DNA from: Rickettsiales bacterium | GTDB lineage: Bacteria; Pseudomonadota; Alphaproteobacteria; Rickettsiales; UBA998 | Direction of reading: 5' to 3' | NCBI GenBank assembly: GCA_028279475.1 | Contig: JANQNR010000013.1 | Location: forward strand, 83,524 to 147,523 | Length of the DNA: 64,000 nucleotides | Part shown: positions 1-8,296 of the stretch, piece by piece | Layout of the letters: each line of letters opens with the position of its first letter | Position numbering within the stretch: position 1 is the stretch's first letter | Program-made: the position numbers and the translations under genes | Notes under the pieces: model-generated | What the model was told of the DNA's origin: nothing | Databases searched by the model: none | Seen by the model: the letters and a program-made list of their open reading frames with translations, nothing else

Positions 1-638
1 ATCTTTCCGGCGCGAATGAGGGGATAGCAGCCGATTTCCGCTTCCGGATGCGCTAATTGGATGGCATTCAGTTTCGCTGCAATATCGCCCTCCGGCGCCC
101 AAACGCTCAAATGACGGGATTGCGTTACCACCCCGCCCTTCAACAGATGCTTAAGATGATCAAACATCGCCTGCATAATCGAGGGCACCCCGGCCAGCAC
201 GAATACATTGTCCAGGCGAAATCCGGGCGCAGCACTGACGGGATTATCAATCAATTCCGCCCCCTCAGGAATATCAGCCATTTTCAGCCGCGCCTCATTG
301 AGTTTCTCCGGCGGGTAATGCTCTATCAGCCGCTGCTCGGCCTCCGGGTGACGTAATACCGGTACACCAAACGCTTTCGCAATTGCCGCCGTGGTAATGT
401 CGTCATGGGTCGGGCCGATCCCACCGGTGGTAAACACATAGTCATGCGCCGCACGCGCCTCATTGACGGTGCGGATAATTTCCTCCTCAATGTCGGGGAT
501 GACATAGGCACGGCGCTTGTTGATGCCAATCTCATTGAGCGCACCGGAGAGCCAGACGAGGTTCTTGTCCTGCGTCCGCCCGGAGAGCAGTTCGTTGCCA
601 ATCATAATCAGGCAGGAGGTGGGGTTCGATATTTCCAT
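1..638 (-). CDS. CinA-like competence/damage-inducible protein A (MoaB/Mog molybdopterin-binding domain), truncated at left window edge
   Basis: Minus-strand reading frame from ATG at 638 gives MEISNPTSCLIMIGNELLSGRTQDKNLVWLSGALNEIGINKRRAYVIPD...VFTTGGIGPTHDDITTAAIAKAFG, open to the window edge. Confidence 0.85.
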   Translation of the reverse strand, partial: MEISNPTSCLIMIGNELLSGRTQDKNLVWLSGALNEIGINKRRAYVIPDIEEEIIRTVNEARAAHDYVFTTGGIGPTHDDITTAAIAKAFGVPVLRHPEAEQRLIEHYPPEKLNEARLKMADIPEGAELIDNPVSAAPGFRLDNVFVLAGVPSIMQAMFDHLKHLLKGGVVTQSRHLSVWAPEGDIAAKLNAIQLAHPEAEIGCYPLIRAGK

Positions 639-695
639 GATATTCTCATACTATAAGTTATTGCTCGATACCAACGGTTGTTTTATGGTGAACGA

Positions 696-1484
696 ATGAT
701 TCATGACATCACCATTCACGACGCCGCCGATTATGCGGGTATGCGCAAGGCCGGGCGCTTATCGGCGGAGATACTGGACGAGCTGGTGGCATTCATCCGC
801 CCCGGCATCACCACCGACAGCATTAACAGCTACTGCCATGAGCGTATCGTGGAAGCAGGTGCAACCCCTGCCCCGCTCGGCTATCGCGGATTTCCGAAGT
901 CGGTCTGCACCTCGGTGAATCACGTGGTCTGTCATGGTATCCCCGGTGACAAGGTGCTGCAAAATGGCGACATCATCAATGTGGATGTCACCAGCATTGT
1001 CGATGGCTGGCACGGCGATACCAGCCGCATGTATTATGTCGGCGACGTACCGATCAAGGCGCAACGGCTGATTCAAGTGACCTATGACTGTATGATGCGC
1101 GGCATCGAGCAGGTGCGCCCCGGCGCCACCACCGGCGATATCGGCGCCGCTATTCAGGAATATGCCGAAGGGCAAGGCTTCTCCGTGGTGCGGGAATATT
1201 GCGGCCATGGGCTGGGGCGTGTCTTCCACGCTATGCCCAATATCCTGCATTACGGCAGGAAGGGCGAAGGTACACGCATTGAAGAGGGCATGTTCTTCAC
1301 CGTGGAACCGATGATCAATATCGGTAAGCCGCATACCAAGCTGCATAAAAGCGATGGCTGGACGGTCACGACCAAGGATCGCAGCCTGTCGGCGCAGTTT
1401 GAACATTCACTGGGCGTCACCGCTGACGGGTTTGAACTCTTCACCGAATCCCCCACCGGACAGCACTTCCCTCCATATAAATAG
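696..1484 (+). CDS. map: Type I methionine aminopeptidase
   Basis: CTSVNHVVCHGIPGDKVLQNGDIINVDVT, EYCGHGLGRVFH and FFTVEPMINIG motifs; internal ATG at 696 is the likely start. Confidence 0.95.
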   Translation: MIHDITIHDAADYAGMRKAGRLSAEILDELVAFIRPGITTDSINSYCHERIVEAGATPAPLGYRGFPKSVCTSVNHVVCHGIPGDKVLQNGDIINVDVTSIVDGWHGDTSRMYYVGDVPIKAQRLIQVTYDCMMRGIEQVRPGATTGDIGAAIQEYAEGQGFSVVREYCGHGLGRVFHAMPNILHYGRKGEGTRIEEGMFFTVEPMINIGKPHTKLHKSDGWTVTTKDRSLSAQFEHSLGVTADGFELFTESPTGQHFPPYK

Positions 1485-1575
1485 CTATGAATATGAACAG
1501 ATAAAAAAAATGCCCTAATGCTTCCAGTAATCAGGTCGTATCAGGGCAATCTAAGTTTCTTCTGGGAGTTTTAGT

Positions 1576-1857
1576 TTAATTTACAGGCGTGTCATACACA
1601 AACCTGCCTCCCGGAGGTGCAAGACTAGCGGAGCTGGCCTTCACCCTATATTGAGTGGCAAAGTTAGCAATCGATTGTCGATCGCTTTCTTCTGGATACT
1701 CAACCTCGAAGGTTGCTACGGTACGGTTGTCTCTATATACTAACGTATTAGAAATATCCATTATAGCGGCTATAGCGCTAACGCACTGCTCTAGTGCATC
1801 TACGCTCTTTCCGGCTATTTGGAAATAACCGCAACGTACATTTACTCTCATAGGCAT
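1576..1857 (-). CDS. Hypothetical protein (93 aa)
   Basis: ORF in an otherwise empty gap between convergent/divergent neighbours; no recognised family. Confidence 0.4.
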   Translation of the reverse strand: MPMRVNVRCGYFQIAGKSVDALEQCVSAIAAIMDISNTLVYRDNRTVATFEVEYPEESDRQSIANFATQYRVKASSASLAPPGGRFVYDTPVN

Positions 1858-1946
1858 TGTTCAGCTCACTCCCTAAGGAAATTAACATTTCATTAATACC
1901 ATTTCATTGCTTGATTGTCAAATCCCTGTCCATTACACATTCATCC

Positions 1947-3269
1947 ATGAAACCATTAGAACAGATACTGGAACTGGCAAAACAATCCGGCGCGGACGCC
2001 GCCGACGCGCTGTATGTGCATGGCGTGGATCTCTCCGTTGCCTGTCGCAAAGGCAAGCAGGAAGAGCTGGAACGCTCCGAATCCAGCGGCATTGGCCTGC
2101 GCGTCTGGTGCGGCAAGCGGCTGGCCAATGTGTCTACCAGCGACCTGTCGGGCACCAGCCTTAAGGAACTGGCACAGCGCGCCGTTTCCATGGCGAAAGT
2201 CGCCACCGAAGACCCGCATACCACCTTGGCACCGAAAGCACTACTGGCACAGGAGCGCCCAGCACTGCAACTGGCTGACACCCATGAGCCGGACGCCGAT
2301 ACGCTACAGGACATGGCCATGCAGGCGGAACAGGTGGCGCTGGACACCACCGGCATCACCAATTCCGAAGGTGCCGATTGCAGCTATGGTAAAACAGAAG
2401 TCGCGCTGGCCACTAGCCACGGCTTTACCGGCAGCTATACCGATACGACCTATGCGATGTCCGTGTCCGTACTGGCCGGGAAGGACGACGCGATGGAGCG
2501 CGATTACGACTATGCCGTCACCCGCTTCTTCAGTGATTTACCGGAACCTCAGCAGATTGGCCGCATCGCCGCTGAGCGCACCCTCAAGCGACTGAATCCG
2601 CAGAAGAAAGCAACCTGCCAGGTGCCGGTGGTCTATGATCCGCGCGTCGGGCGCTCCCTGCTCGGCAGTTTCGCCGGGGCGATTAACGGGGCGTCTATAG
2701 CACGCGGCACCTCATTTCTAAAAGATGCGATGGGTGAGGCCGTGTTCGCCGATCAGGTGCGCATCATTGACGACCCGCTACGTGTGCGGGGGCTGGGATC
2801 GCAACCGTTCGATGCGGAAGGCGTGCAAGGCGAAAAGCGCGTAATGGTCGAAGACGGGCGGCTACAATCCTGGTTCCTCGATCTGCGTAGTGCCAGCAAG
2901 CTGGGACTGACCACCACCGGCCATGCCTCGCGCGGGCTGGGCGGCAACCCGTCCCCTTCCTCCTCTAATCTATATATGGAAGCTGGGGACGTGACCCCCG
3001 ATGCACTGATTGGCGACATCACGGACGGGTTTTATGTGACGGAGACCTTCGGCATGGGCGTCAACCTGATTACCGGAGATTATTCGCAGGGCGCATCCGG
3101 GTTCTGGATTGAGAACGGAGAGATCACCTATGCCGTGTCCGAACTAACCATTGCTGGACAGTTGCGCGACATGTTCCGCCAACTCACCCCTGCCAATGAT
3201 CTGGAGTTCCGCTATGGCACCAACACCCCGACCCTGCGGGTGGACGGCATGACCGTGGCGGGGAGTTAA
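1947..3269 (+). CDS. pmbA: TldD/PmbA family metallopeptidase (PmbA/TldE-like)
   Basis: MKPLEQILELAKQSGADAADALYVHG; C-terminal SPSSSNLYMEAGD, FYVTETFGMGVNLITGDYSQGASGFWIENGEI. Confidence 0.9.
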   Translation: MKPLEQILELAKQSGADAADALYVHGVDLSVACRKGKQEELERSESSGIGLRVWCGKRLANVSTSDLSGTSLKELAQRAVSMAKVATEDPHTTLAPKALLAQERPALQLADTHEPDADTLQDMAMQAEQVALDTTGITNSEGADCSYGKTEVALATSHGFTGSYTDTTYAMSVSVLAGKDDAMERDYDYAVTRFFSDLPEPQQIGRIAAERTLKRLNPQKKATCQVPVVYDPRVGRSLLGSFAGAINGASIARGTSFLKDAMGEAVFADQVRIIDDPLRVRGLGSQPFDAEGVQGEKRVMVEDGRLQSWFLDLRSASKLGLTTTGHASRGLGGNPSPSSSNLYMEAGDVTPDALIGDITDGFYVTETFGMGVNLITGDYSQGASGFWIENGEITYAVSELTIAGQLRDMFRQLTPANDLEFRYGTNTPTLRVDGMTVAGS

Positions 3270-3325
3270 TCCTTGTCCAAGTGTCCCACATATGGTACAC
3301 TTCAAGTAACAGAGGAAATACGATC

Positions 3326-3550
3326 ATGCCCACGCAACATCCCCGCATTCAGGTAACATTGGATAAGGAAACTAGCCATCTGCTGGCCACATTGGCTGAG
3401 CGTCAGCAGCAATCCATGTCCGCCACCGCATCGGCGCTCATTCGTGATGCCATCGAACTGCATGAAGACCGCCTCCTCTCTGATCTGAGCAATCAGCGCA
3501 TAGATACCGATAACGGTGTGCGCATTGCGCATGATGACGCGTGGAAGTGA
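3326..3550 (+). CDS. Ribbon-helix-helix type antitoxin (RelB/CopG-like)
   Basis: PRIQVTLDKETSHLLATLAERQQQSMSATASALIRDAIEL; 9 nt upstream of a RelE-like ORF. Confidence 0.75.
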   Translation: MPTQHPRIQVTLDKETSHLLATLAERQQQSMSATASALIRDAIELHEDRLLSDLSNQRIDTDNGVRIAHDDAWK

Positions 3551-3559
3551 TGCCTGCTG

Positions 3560-3823
3560 ATGGAATATAGTGTCGAGTATACGGAACAGGTCGTCACCAA
3601 AGACATCCCCAAACTCTCGAAAAGCGCTAAGGCTCTCATCAAACGTGCCATTGAAACACGGCTGATGCACGACCCGCTATCTTACGGAAAGCCACTACGC
3701 TATGGCCTGCATGGTCAGCGCCGTTTGCGGGTCAGTGACTATCGTATCCTGTATACGATCAACCATGACACACGGGTTGTCACCATCCATGCGATCGCCC
3801 ATCGCAGCAACGTGTATGAGTGA
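3560..3823 (+). CDS. RelE/ParE family toxin
   Basis: YSVEYTEQVVTKDIPKLSKSAKALIKRAIETRL...GKPLRYGLHGQRRLRVSDYRILYTINHDTRVVTIHAIAHRSNVYE. Confidence 0.85.
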   Translation: MEYSVEYTEQVVTKDIPKLSKSAKALIKRAIETRLMHDPLSYGKPLRYGLHGQRRLRVSDYRILYTINHDTRVVTIHAIAHRSNVYE

Positions 3824-4306
3824 TTACCGAATATGCAACACACACATCAGTGTGAACAGCCGGCGGGCAGTGTCAAAATCCATCGTCACCTTCTCCGCCA
3901 TCAGCTTTTTCAGCATCTCCGAGCCTTCGTTATGGATACCGCGCCGCCCCATATCGACGGCCTCTACCTTGTAAGGATCAGCGGTTTTCAGCGCATCGAA
4001 ATAGCTCTCACAGATCAGGAAATAATCTTTCACAATGGTACGAAACGGCGTCACCGGCAGATGCACCACATGCGGCTCCCCGTTCAGTCGCTCGCTACTC
4101 AGCGTAAACACCATGCGGTTATCGGCAATGGCCAGCGCCACATCATACGGCCCGGCGGCACAATCTTTCGGGGCGAACTGATTGGCACGCAGCAGATCGC
4201 CCATCGCCACCTGCCGCTCCTGCTCGATTTCCGGCTTGCGGCGCACGACATTGGCATGATCCATATGCAGCGTGGCGATATATTCCGTCTCAGGCACATC
4301 TGTCAT
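3824..4306 (-). CDS. UPF0262 family protein
   Basis: Length and sequence resemble the alphaproteobacterial UPF0262 family (FxxxCESYFDAL..ADPYKVEAVDMGRRGIHNEGSEML). Confidence 0.75.
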   Translation of the reverse strand: MTDVPETEYIATLHMDHANVVRRKPEIEQERQVAMGDLLRANQFAPKDCAAGPYDVALAIADNRMVFTLSSERLNGEPHVVHLPVTPFRTIVKDYFLICESYFDALKTADPYKVEAVDMGRRGIHNEGSEMLKKLMAEKVTMDFDTARRLFTLMCVLHIR

Positions 4307-4411
4307 AACGCCACTATAGGACAGTCACTGCGATTGCACAATGCAAGATCATTTGTTACATAGGTCTTACTCGTCATTCTTAAAGGCTGGCAAACAGGTG
4401 GTTCGTACCGC

Positions 4412-4555
4412 CATTCTCCCCCTGCGGGAGAGTCGAAGAGAGCAAGCGTAGCGCCGCTCGATTCGGTGAGGGGTGGATAGTAATTAACCCCTCACGCATC
4501 GTCTTCGGCTCCGTTGTCGCTTCGACTCTGCTGCTCTCCCGCAAGGGGAGAGCGG
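4412..4555. repeat. Composite palindromic intergenic element
   Basis: Contains CTCCCCCTGCGGGAGAG, GTGAGGGGT...ACCCCTCAC and CTCTCCCGCAAGGGGAGAG, with outer TCGAAGAG/CTTCGACTCT arms. Confidence 0.7.
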
Positions 4556-4594
4556 AAACAGTGTAAAAGGAATGATAAAATACAGGAACACACC

Positions 4595-5587
4595 ATGCAA
4601 TTCATCGACGAAGCGAAAATCTTCATCAAATCCGGCAATGGCGGTGCCGGGTGTGTCAGTTTTCGGCGCGAAGCCAATATCCCTCATGGCGGCCCCGATG
4701 GCGGCAATGGTGGACGCGGTGGGCATGTCTTTATGCGCGCTACCGAAAGCCTCAACACCCTGCTCGACTATCGCTACAAGCAGCATTTCAAGGCCAAAAC
4801 CGGGATGCATGGCATGGGACGGCAACGCGACGGAGCGAAGGGGCAGGACATCACCCTCACCGTCCCCGTCGGCACGCAAATCTATGATGAGTCCGGCGAC
4901 GTGCTTATCGCTGATTTCTCCGAAGATGGTGAGGAAATCATCCTGGCGCAGGGCGGCAAGGGCGGCGTCGGTAACATGCATTTCAAATCCAGCACCAACC
5001 AGGCACCCCGCAAAGCGACGCCCGGTGAACTCGGTAGTGAGCAATGGATTTGGCTGAAGCTAAAACTGTTTTGTGATGTCGGACTGGTCGGACTGCCCAA
5101 TGCCGGAAAATCCACCTTGCTCTCGGTCGTCTCCCGCGCCCGTCCCAAAATCGCTGATTATCCCTTCACCACCCTCAAGCCTCAACTGGGTGTGGTGTAT
5201 GTCGATGACGAGGAATTCGTCATGGCTGACATTCCCGGCCTGATCGAAGGCGCGCATGAAGGCACCGGGCTGGGCATTCGCTTCCTCAAACATATCGAGC
5301 GTAGCAAGGTCATGCTGCATCTGGTCGATGGCACGCAGGACGATGTTGCAGACGCCTACCGCACCATCCGCCGGGAGCTGGAAGCCTACAGCGAAACCCT
5401 GGCCGCCAAGCCGGAACTGGTAGCCCTGACCAAGGCTGATGCGCTGGATGCCGAGATGCTGGAGGCGCAACGCACCGCCCTGTCCGATGCCTGCGGTACG
5501 GACGTACAGGCACTCTCATCGGTCGCAGGTACCGGGGTGGACGGGTTAATGCGTGCGTTGATGCAGACGATTGAGAAAAACACATAA
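4595..5587 (+). CDS. obg: GTPase Obg/CgtA
   Basis: [71 protein letters not shown]. Confidence 0.97.
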   Translation: MQFIDEAKIFIKSGNGGAGCVSFRREANIPHGGPDGGNGGRGGHVFMRATESLNTLLDYRYKQHFKAKTGMHGMGRQRDGAKGQDITLTVPVGTQIYDESGDVLIADFSEDGEEIILAQGGKGGVGNMHFKSSTNQAPRKATPGELGSEQWIWLKLKLFCDVGLVGLPNAGKSTLLSVVSRARPKIADYPFTTLKPQLGVVYVDDEEFVMADIPGLIEGAHEGTGLGIRFLKHIERSKVMLHLVDGTQDDVADAYRTIRRELEAYSETLAAKPELVALTKADALDAEMLEAQRTALSDACGTDVQALSSVAGTGVDGLMRALMQTIEKNT

Positions 5588-5627
5588 CCCATAGCATTCT
5601 ATTGCACATTACTATAATACGTGCGCC

Positions 5628-6278
5628 ATGGCCTCTATTCTCACCCATCGCGCCTATATCCTCATCGAATTTCTGATCCTCGCCGTCGTGCTGCCGACCG
5701 TGATCATCGTCGAAAAACTGGCGCCGTATATGTTCCAGTTCCTTTGGGGTACGACGGCCTATTGCCTGCTGGTGTTCTGGACGTGCTACCATCAGAAAGG
5801 CGATGCCGTCTGGCGCTGGGATGAAGTGACCTGGAAGCATCTGCGCCCCATGCTGATCCGCTTTGCCATTTCCAGCGTGTTCCTGTTGATCTTCATCAGC
5901 ATCTATGACCCGGCGCGCCGCTTCGGCCTCATTGGTGATCGCACCGATGTGTGGATGATGGTGATGTTCTTCTACCCCGTGCTCTCCGCCCTGCCGCAGG
6001 AGTTTGTGTTCTGCACGTTCTTTTTCGTGCGCTACAAGAACCTGTTTCCCAAAACGTCCTCTATGGTCGCCGCCAGCACCGTCGTCTTTGCTTATGCGCA
6101 TGTGCTGTTCATCAACCCCGTCGCCCCTCTGCTCAGCCTGATCGGCGGGTATTTCTTCGCCTCCACCTATGCACAACGCCGTTCCCTGGCACTGGTCACG
6201 ATTGAACATGCGCTCTACGGCAACATGCTGTTTACGCTAGGCATCGGCTGGTATTTCTGGGGCGGCGCCCTGCGCTAG
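5628..6278 (+). CDS. CPBP-type intramembrane protease-like membrane protein
   Basis: Hydrophobic; ALPQEFVFCTFFFVRYKN and AYAHVLFINPVAPLLSLIGGYFFASTYAQRRSLALVTIEHALYGN resemble CPBP motifs. Confidence 0.75.
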   Translation: MASILTHRAYILIEFLILAVVLPTVIIVEKLAPYMFQFLWGTTAYCLLVFWTCYHQKGDAVWRWDEVTWKHLRPMLIRFAISSVFLLIFISIYDPARRFGLIGDRTDVWMMVMFFYPVLSALPQEFVFCTFFFVRYKNLFPKTSSMVAASTVVFAYAHVLFINPVAPLLSLIGGYFFASTYAQRRSLALVTIEHALYGNMLFTLGIGWYFWGGALR

Positions 6279-6312
6279 ACCGTATCATCTAGTGCTAATA
6301 ATACTTGCATTT

Positions 6313-6326
6313 ATACCAACTGGTAT
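6313..6326. promoter_or_regulatory. Probable TetR-family operator upstream of tetR
   Basis: ATACCAACTGGTAT palindrome, 7 nt before TATAAT (6333-6338); half-sites match the two operators at 7029 and 7064. Confidence 0.7.
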
Positions 6327-6367
6327 GTATGCTATAATAATAGCCATAAAAAAACGGACAGACGATC

Positions 6368-6994
6368 ATGCGCAAATCGACCAACACAAAAACGCAATTG
6401 ATGGATACCGCTACACGGCTGATCTGGCAGAGTAATTACGCCAATGTCGGGGTAGCGGAAATCTGCAAGCAGGCGGGCGTGACCAAAGGCAGTTTCTATC
6501 ACTATTTTGAAACCAAGGCTGACCTGTTTTATGAAGCGTCCCAGCATTACTGGGAAGGCATGCGGCAGGAACTGGATGCGATCTTTTCCCCCAGCCATTC
6601 GCCGCTGGAGCAACTGGAGAATCTGATTCAATTCATCATCCAGAAACAGGAAACCGGCACGGAACAGGACGACAACCCTGTCTCCGGCTGTCCCTTCTTC
6701 ACCGCCGGCGGACAAACCGGCTCCGGCGAAGAAAAGGTGCGCCAAGCCGCGATGGAAATGTCGGAAAAAGCCATCCGCTACAATACGGCACTGATGCGCC
6801 AATTAAAAGCCGATGACGCACTGTGCGGCGACCCAGATCCGGAACAAATAGGTCGTATGGTCTATCAATATATCATGGGACTGTTGATTTACGGGCGCGT
6901 TCTCCGCAGCTTGGAAGCGGTGTCACAAGATCTACGCGAGGCCATCTATCGCATCATTGCCCTGAAAGACGAACATCGCAAACTGATCGCATAA
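6368..6994 (+). CDS. TetR/AcrR family transcriptional regulator
   Basis: N-terminal HTH: TRLIWQSNYANVGVAEICKQAGVTKGSFYHYFETKADLF. Confidence 0.93.
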   Translation: MRKSTNTKTQLMDTATRLIWQSNYANVGVAEICKQAGVTKGSFYHYFETKADLFYEASQHYWEGMRQELDAIFSPSHSPLEQLENLIQFIIQKQETGTEQDDNPVSGCPFFTAGGQTGSGEEKVRQAAMEMSEKAIRYNTALMRQLKADDALCGDPDPEQIGRMVYQYIMGLLIYGRVLRSLEAVSQDLREAIYRIIALKDEHRKLIA

Positions 6995-7023
6995 ACATAT
7001 ATGCATAGACATATATATGGGAC

Positions 7024-7081
7024 TTGACACATACCGACCGGTATGTTAATACTAAAGTCTAGAACATACCATTCGGTATGT
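7024..7081 (+). promoter_or_regulatory. Efflux operon promoter with two TetR operators
   Basis: TTGACA (7024-7029), 17 nt, TAATAC (7047-7052); operators ACATACCGACCGGTATGT (7029-7046) and ACATACCATTCGGTATGT (7064-7081). Confidence 0.8.
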
Positions 7082-7094
7082 ATAAACAGAGTTC

Positions 7095-8261
7095 ATGAAA
7101 TGGAGACCCGCCATGCCCACCATCATTCACTACCTCAGAACGCATAGCGCCACTGCCATTGTTGCAGCGCTCTTCGTGCTGATCGCCGGCGGCAGCGCAC
7201 TCCTGCACGCGGGTAAGACCGATGGCGAAACCACGATGGGAAGCGCCATACAAGAAGTCGAAGTCGTCACTATCACACCGCAGCAGATACGCATCTGGAA
7301 CGAATTCTCCGGCAGGCTGGAAGCCACAGATCATGTCAATATCCGTCCCCGCGTTGGCGGTGCCATCACTGACGTCTTATTTAAAGAGGGCGCGATCGTC
7401 CAACAAGGCGACCCACTTTTTATCATTGATCCCCGTCCCTACAAAGCCTCACTGGAACGCGCAAAAGCACGTATGCAAGCCGCAAGCTCTGAAATGCGTC
7501 TGGCTAGAACCGAATTCAACCGGGCAAAACAGTTGGTCGACAAAAAAGTCATTTCCAAAAGCCGTTATGACAGCGCCTACCATTCGTACAAAGCGGCTTC
7601 TGCCAATGTCAGCGCTGCCAAAGCAGAGCTGGAGCAAGCGGAACTCGATTACGAACACGCACATATCAAAGCGCCGGTCACTGGACGTGCCAGCCGTGCG
7701 GAAATCACGGAAGGCAATGTTATTGAAGCCGGCCCCAATGCGCCGATACTGACATCCATTGTCTCTACCGAGCAACTCTACGCGGAATTCGATGTTGATG
7801 AACAAACCTACTTGAAAACCGTTCGCGCCTCTACGACAGGTAACATGCCGGTTGCCGTGACGCTGCCAGGTGATGACGGCACGGTCTATCATGGGGTGAT
7901 TCATGCGTTTGACAACCAGCTGGATACCAACTCCGGTACCATCCGCGCGCGCGCAATCTTGGACAATATAGACGGCGCTCTGATCCCCGGCATGTTTGTG
8001 AATGTGAATCTCGGCTCCGCCAGCCCTCAAGCGACACTGCTTGTCAATGAGCAGGCCATCGGCACCGATCAGAGCAAAAAATATGTCTATGTCGTCACGC
8101 CAGAGAACGAAGTCGCGTACCGGGAAGTCACACTGGGACACACAATTAAGGGAAAACGTGTGATTCTCTCAGGCGTCAGCGCCGGAGACCGGGTGCTGGT
8201 CAATAGCCAGCAGCGTGTGCAACCGGGCATTCTGGTGGAACCGGTAGAAGCCGCACTGTAA
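7095..8261 (+). CDS. RND efflux periplasmic adaptor subunit (AcrA/MexA-like)
   Basis: RPRVGGAITDVLFKEGAIVQQGDPLFIIDPRPYKA; IKAPVTGRASRAEITEGN. Confidence 0.93.
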   Translation: MKWRPAMPTIIHYLRTHSATAIVAALFVLIAGGSALLHAGKTDGETTMGSAIQEVEVVTITPQQIRIWNEFSGRLEATDHVNIRPRVGGAITDVLFKEGAIVQQGDPLFIIDPRPYKASLERAKARMQAASSEMRLARTEFNRAKQLVDKKVISKSRYDSAYHSYKAASANVSAAKAELEQAELDYEHAHIKAPVTGRASRAEITEGNVIEAGPNAPILTSIVSTEQLYAEFDVDEQTYLKTVRASTTGNMPVAVTLPGDDGTVYHGVIHAFDNQLDTNSGTIRARAILDNIDGALIPGMFVNVNLGSASPQATLLVNEQAIGTDQSKKYVYVVTPENEVAYREVTLGHTIKGKRVILSGVSAGDRVLVNSQQRVQPGILVEPVEAAL

Positions 8262-8296
8262 CCCTTACTCATTCTCCACAAGTTCCAGAGACTCAC

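Noticed and set aside
1507-1550. TGCCCTAATGC...GTATCAGGGCA, possible terminator after map
   Set aside because: Stem is short and imperfect, and the T-tract is weak; not confident enough to annotate.
5310-6209. 299-aa minus-strand ORF over obg/CPBP genes
   Set aside because: Opposite strand of confident coding sequence; composition (His/Gln/Asp-rich) typical of antisense artefact.
7449-8141. 230-aa minus-strand ORF over the RND adaptor gene
   Set aside because: Antisense to a confidently identified efflux adaptor.
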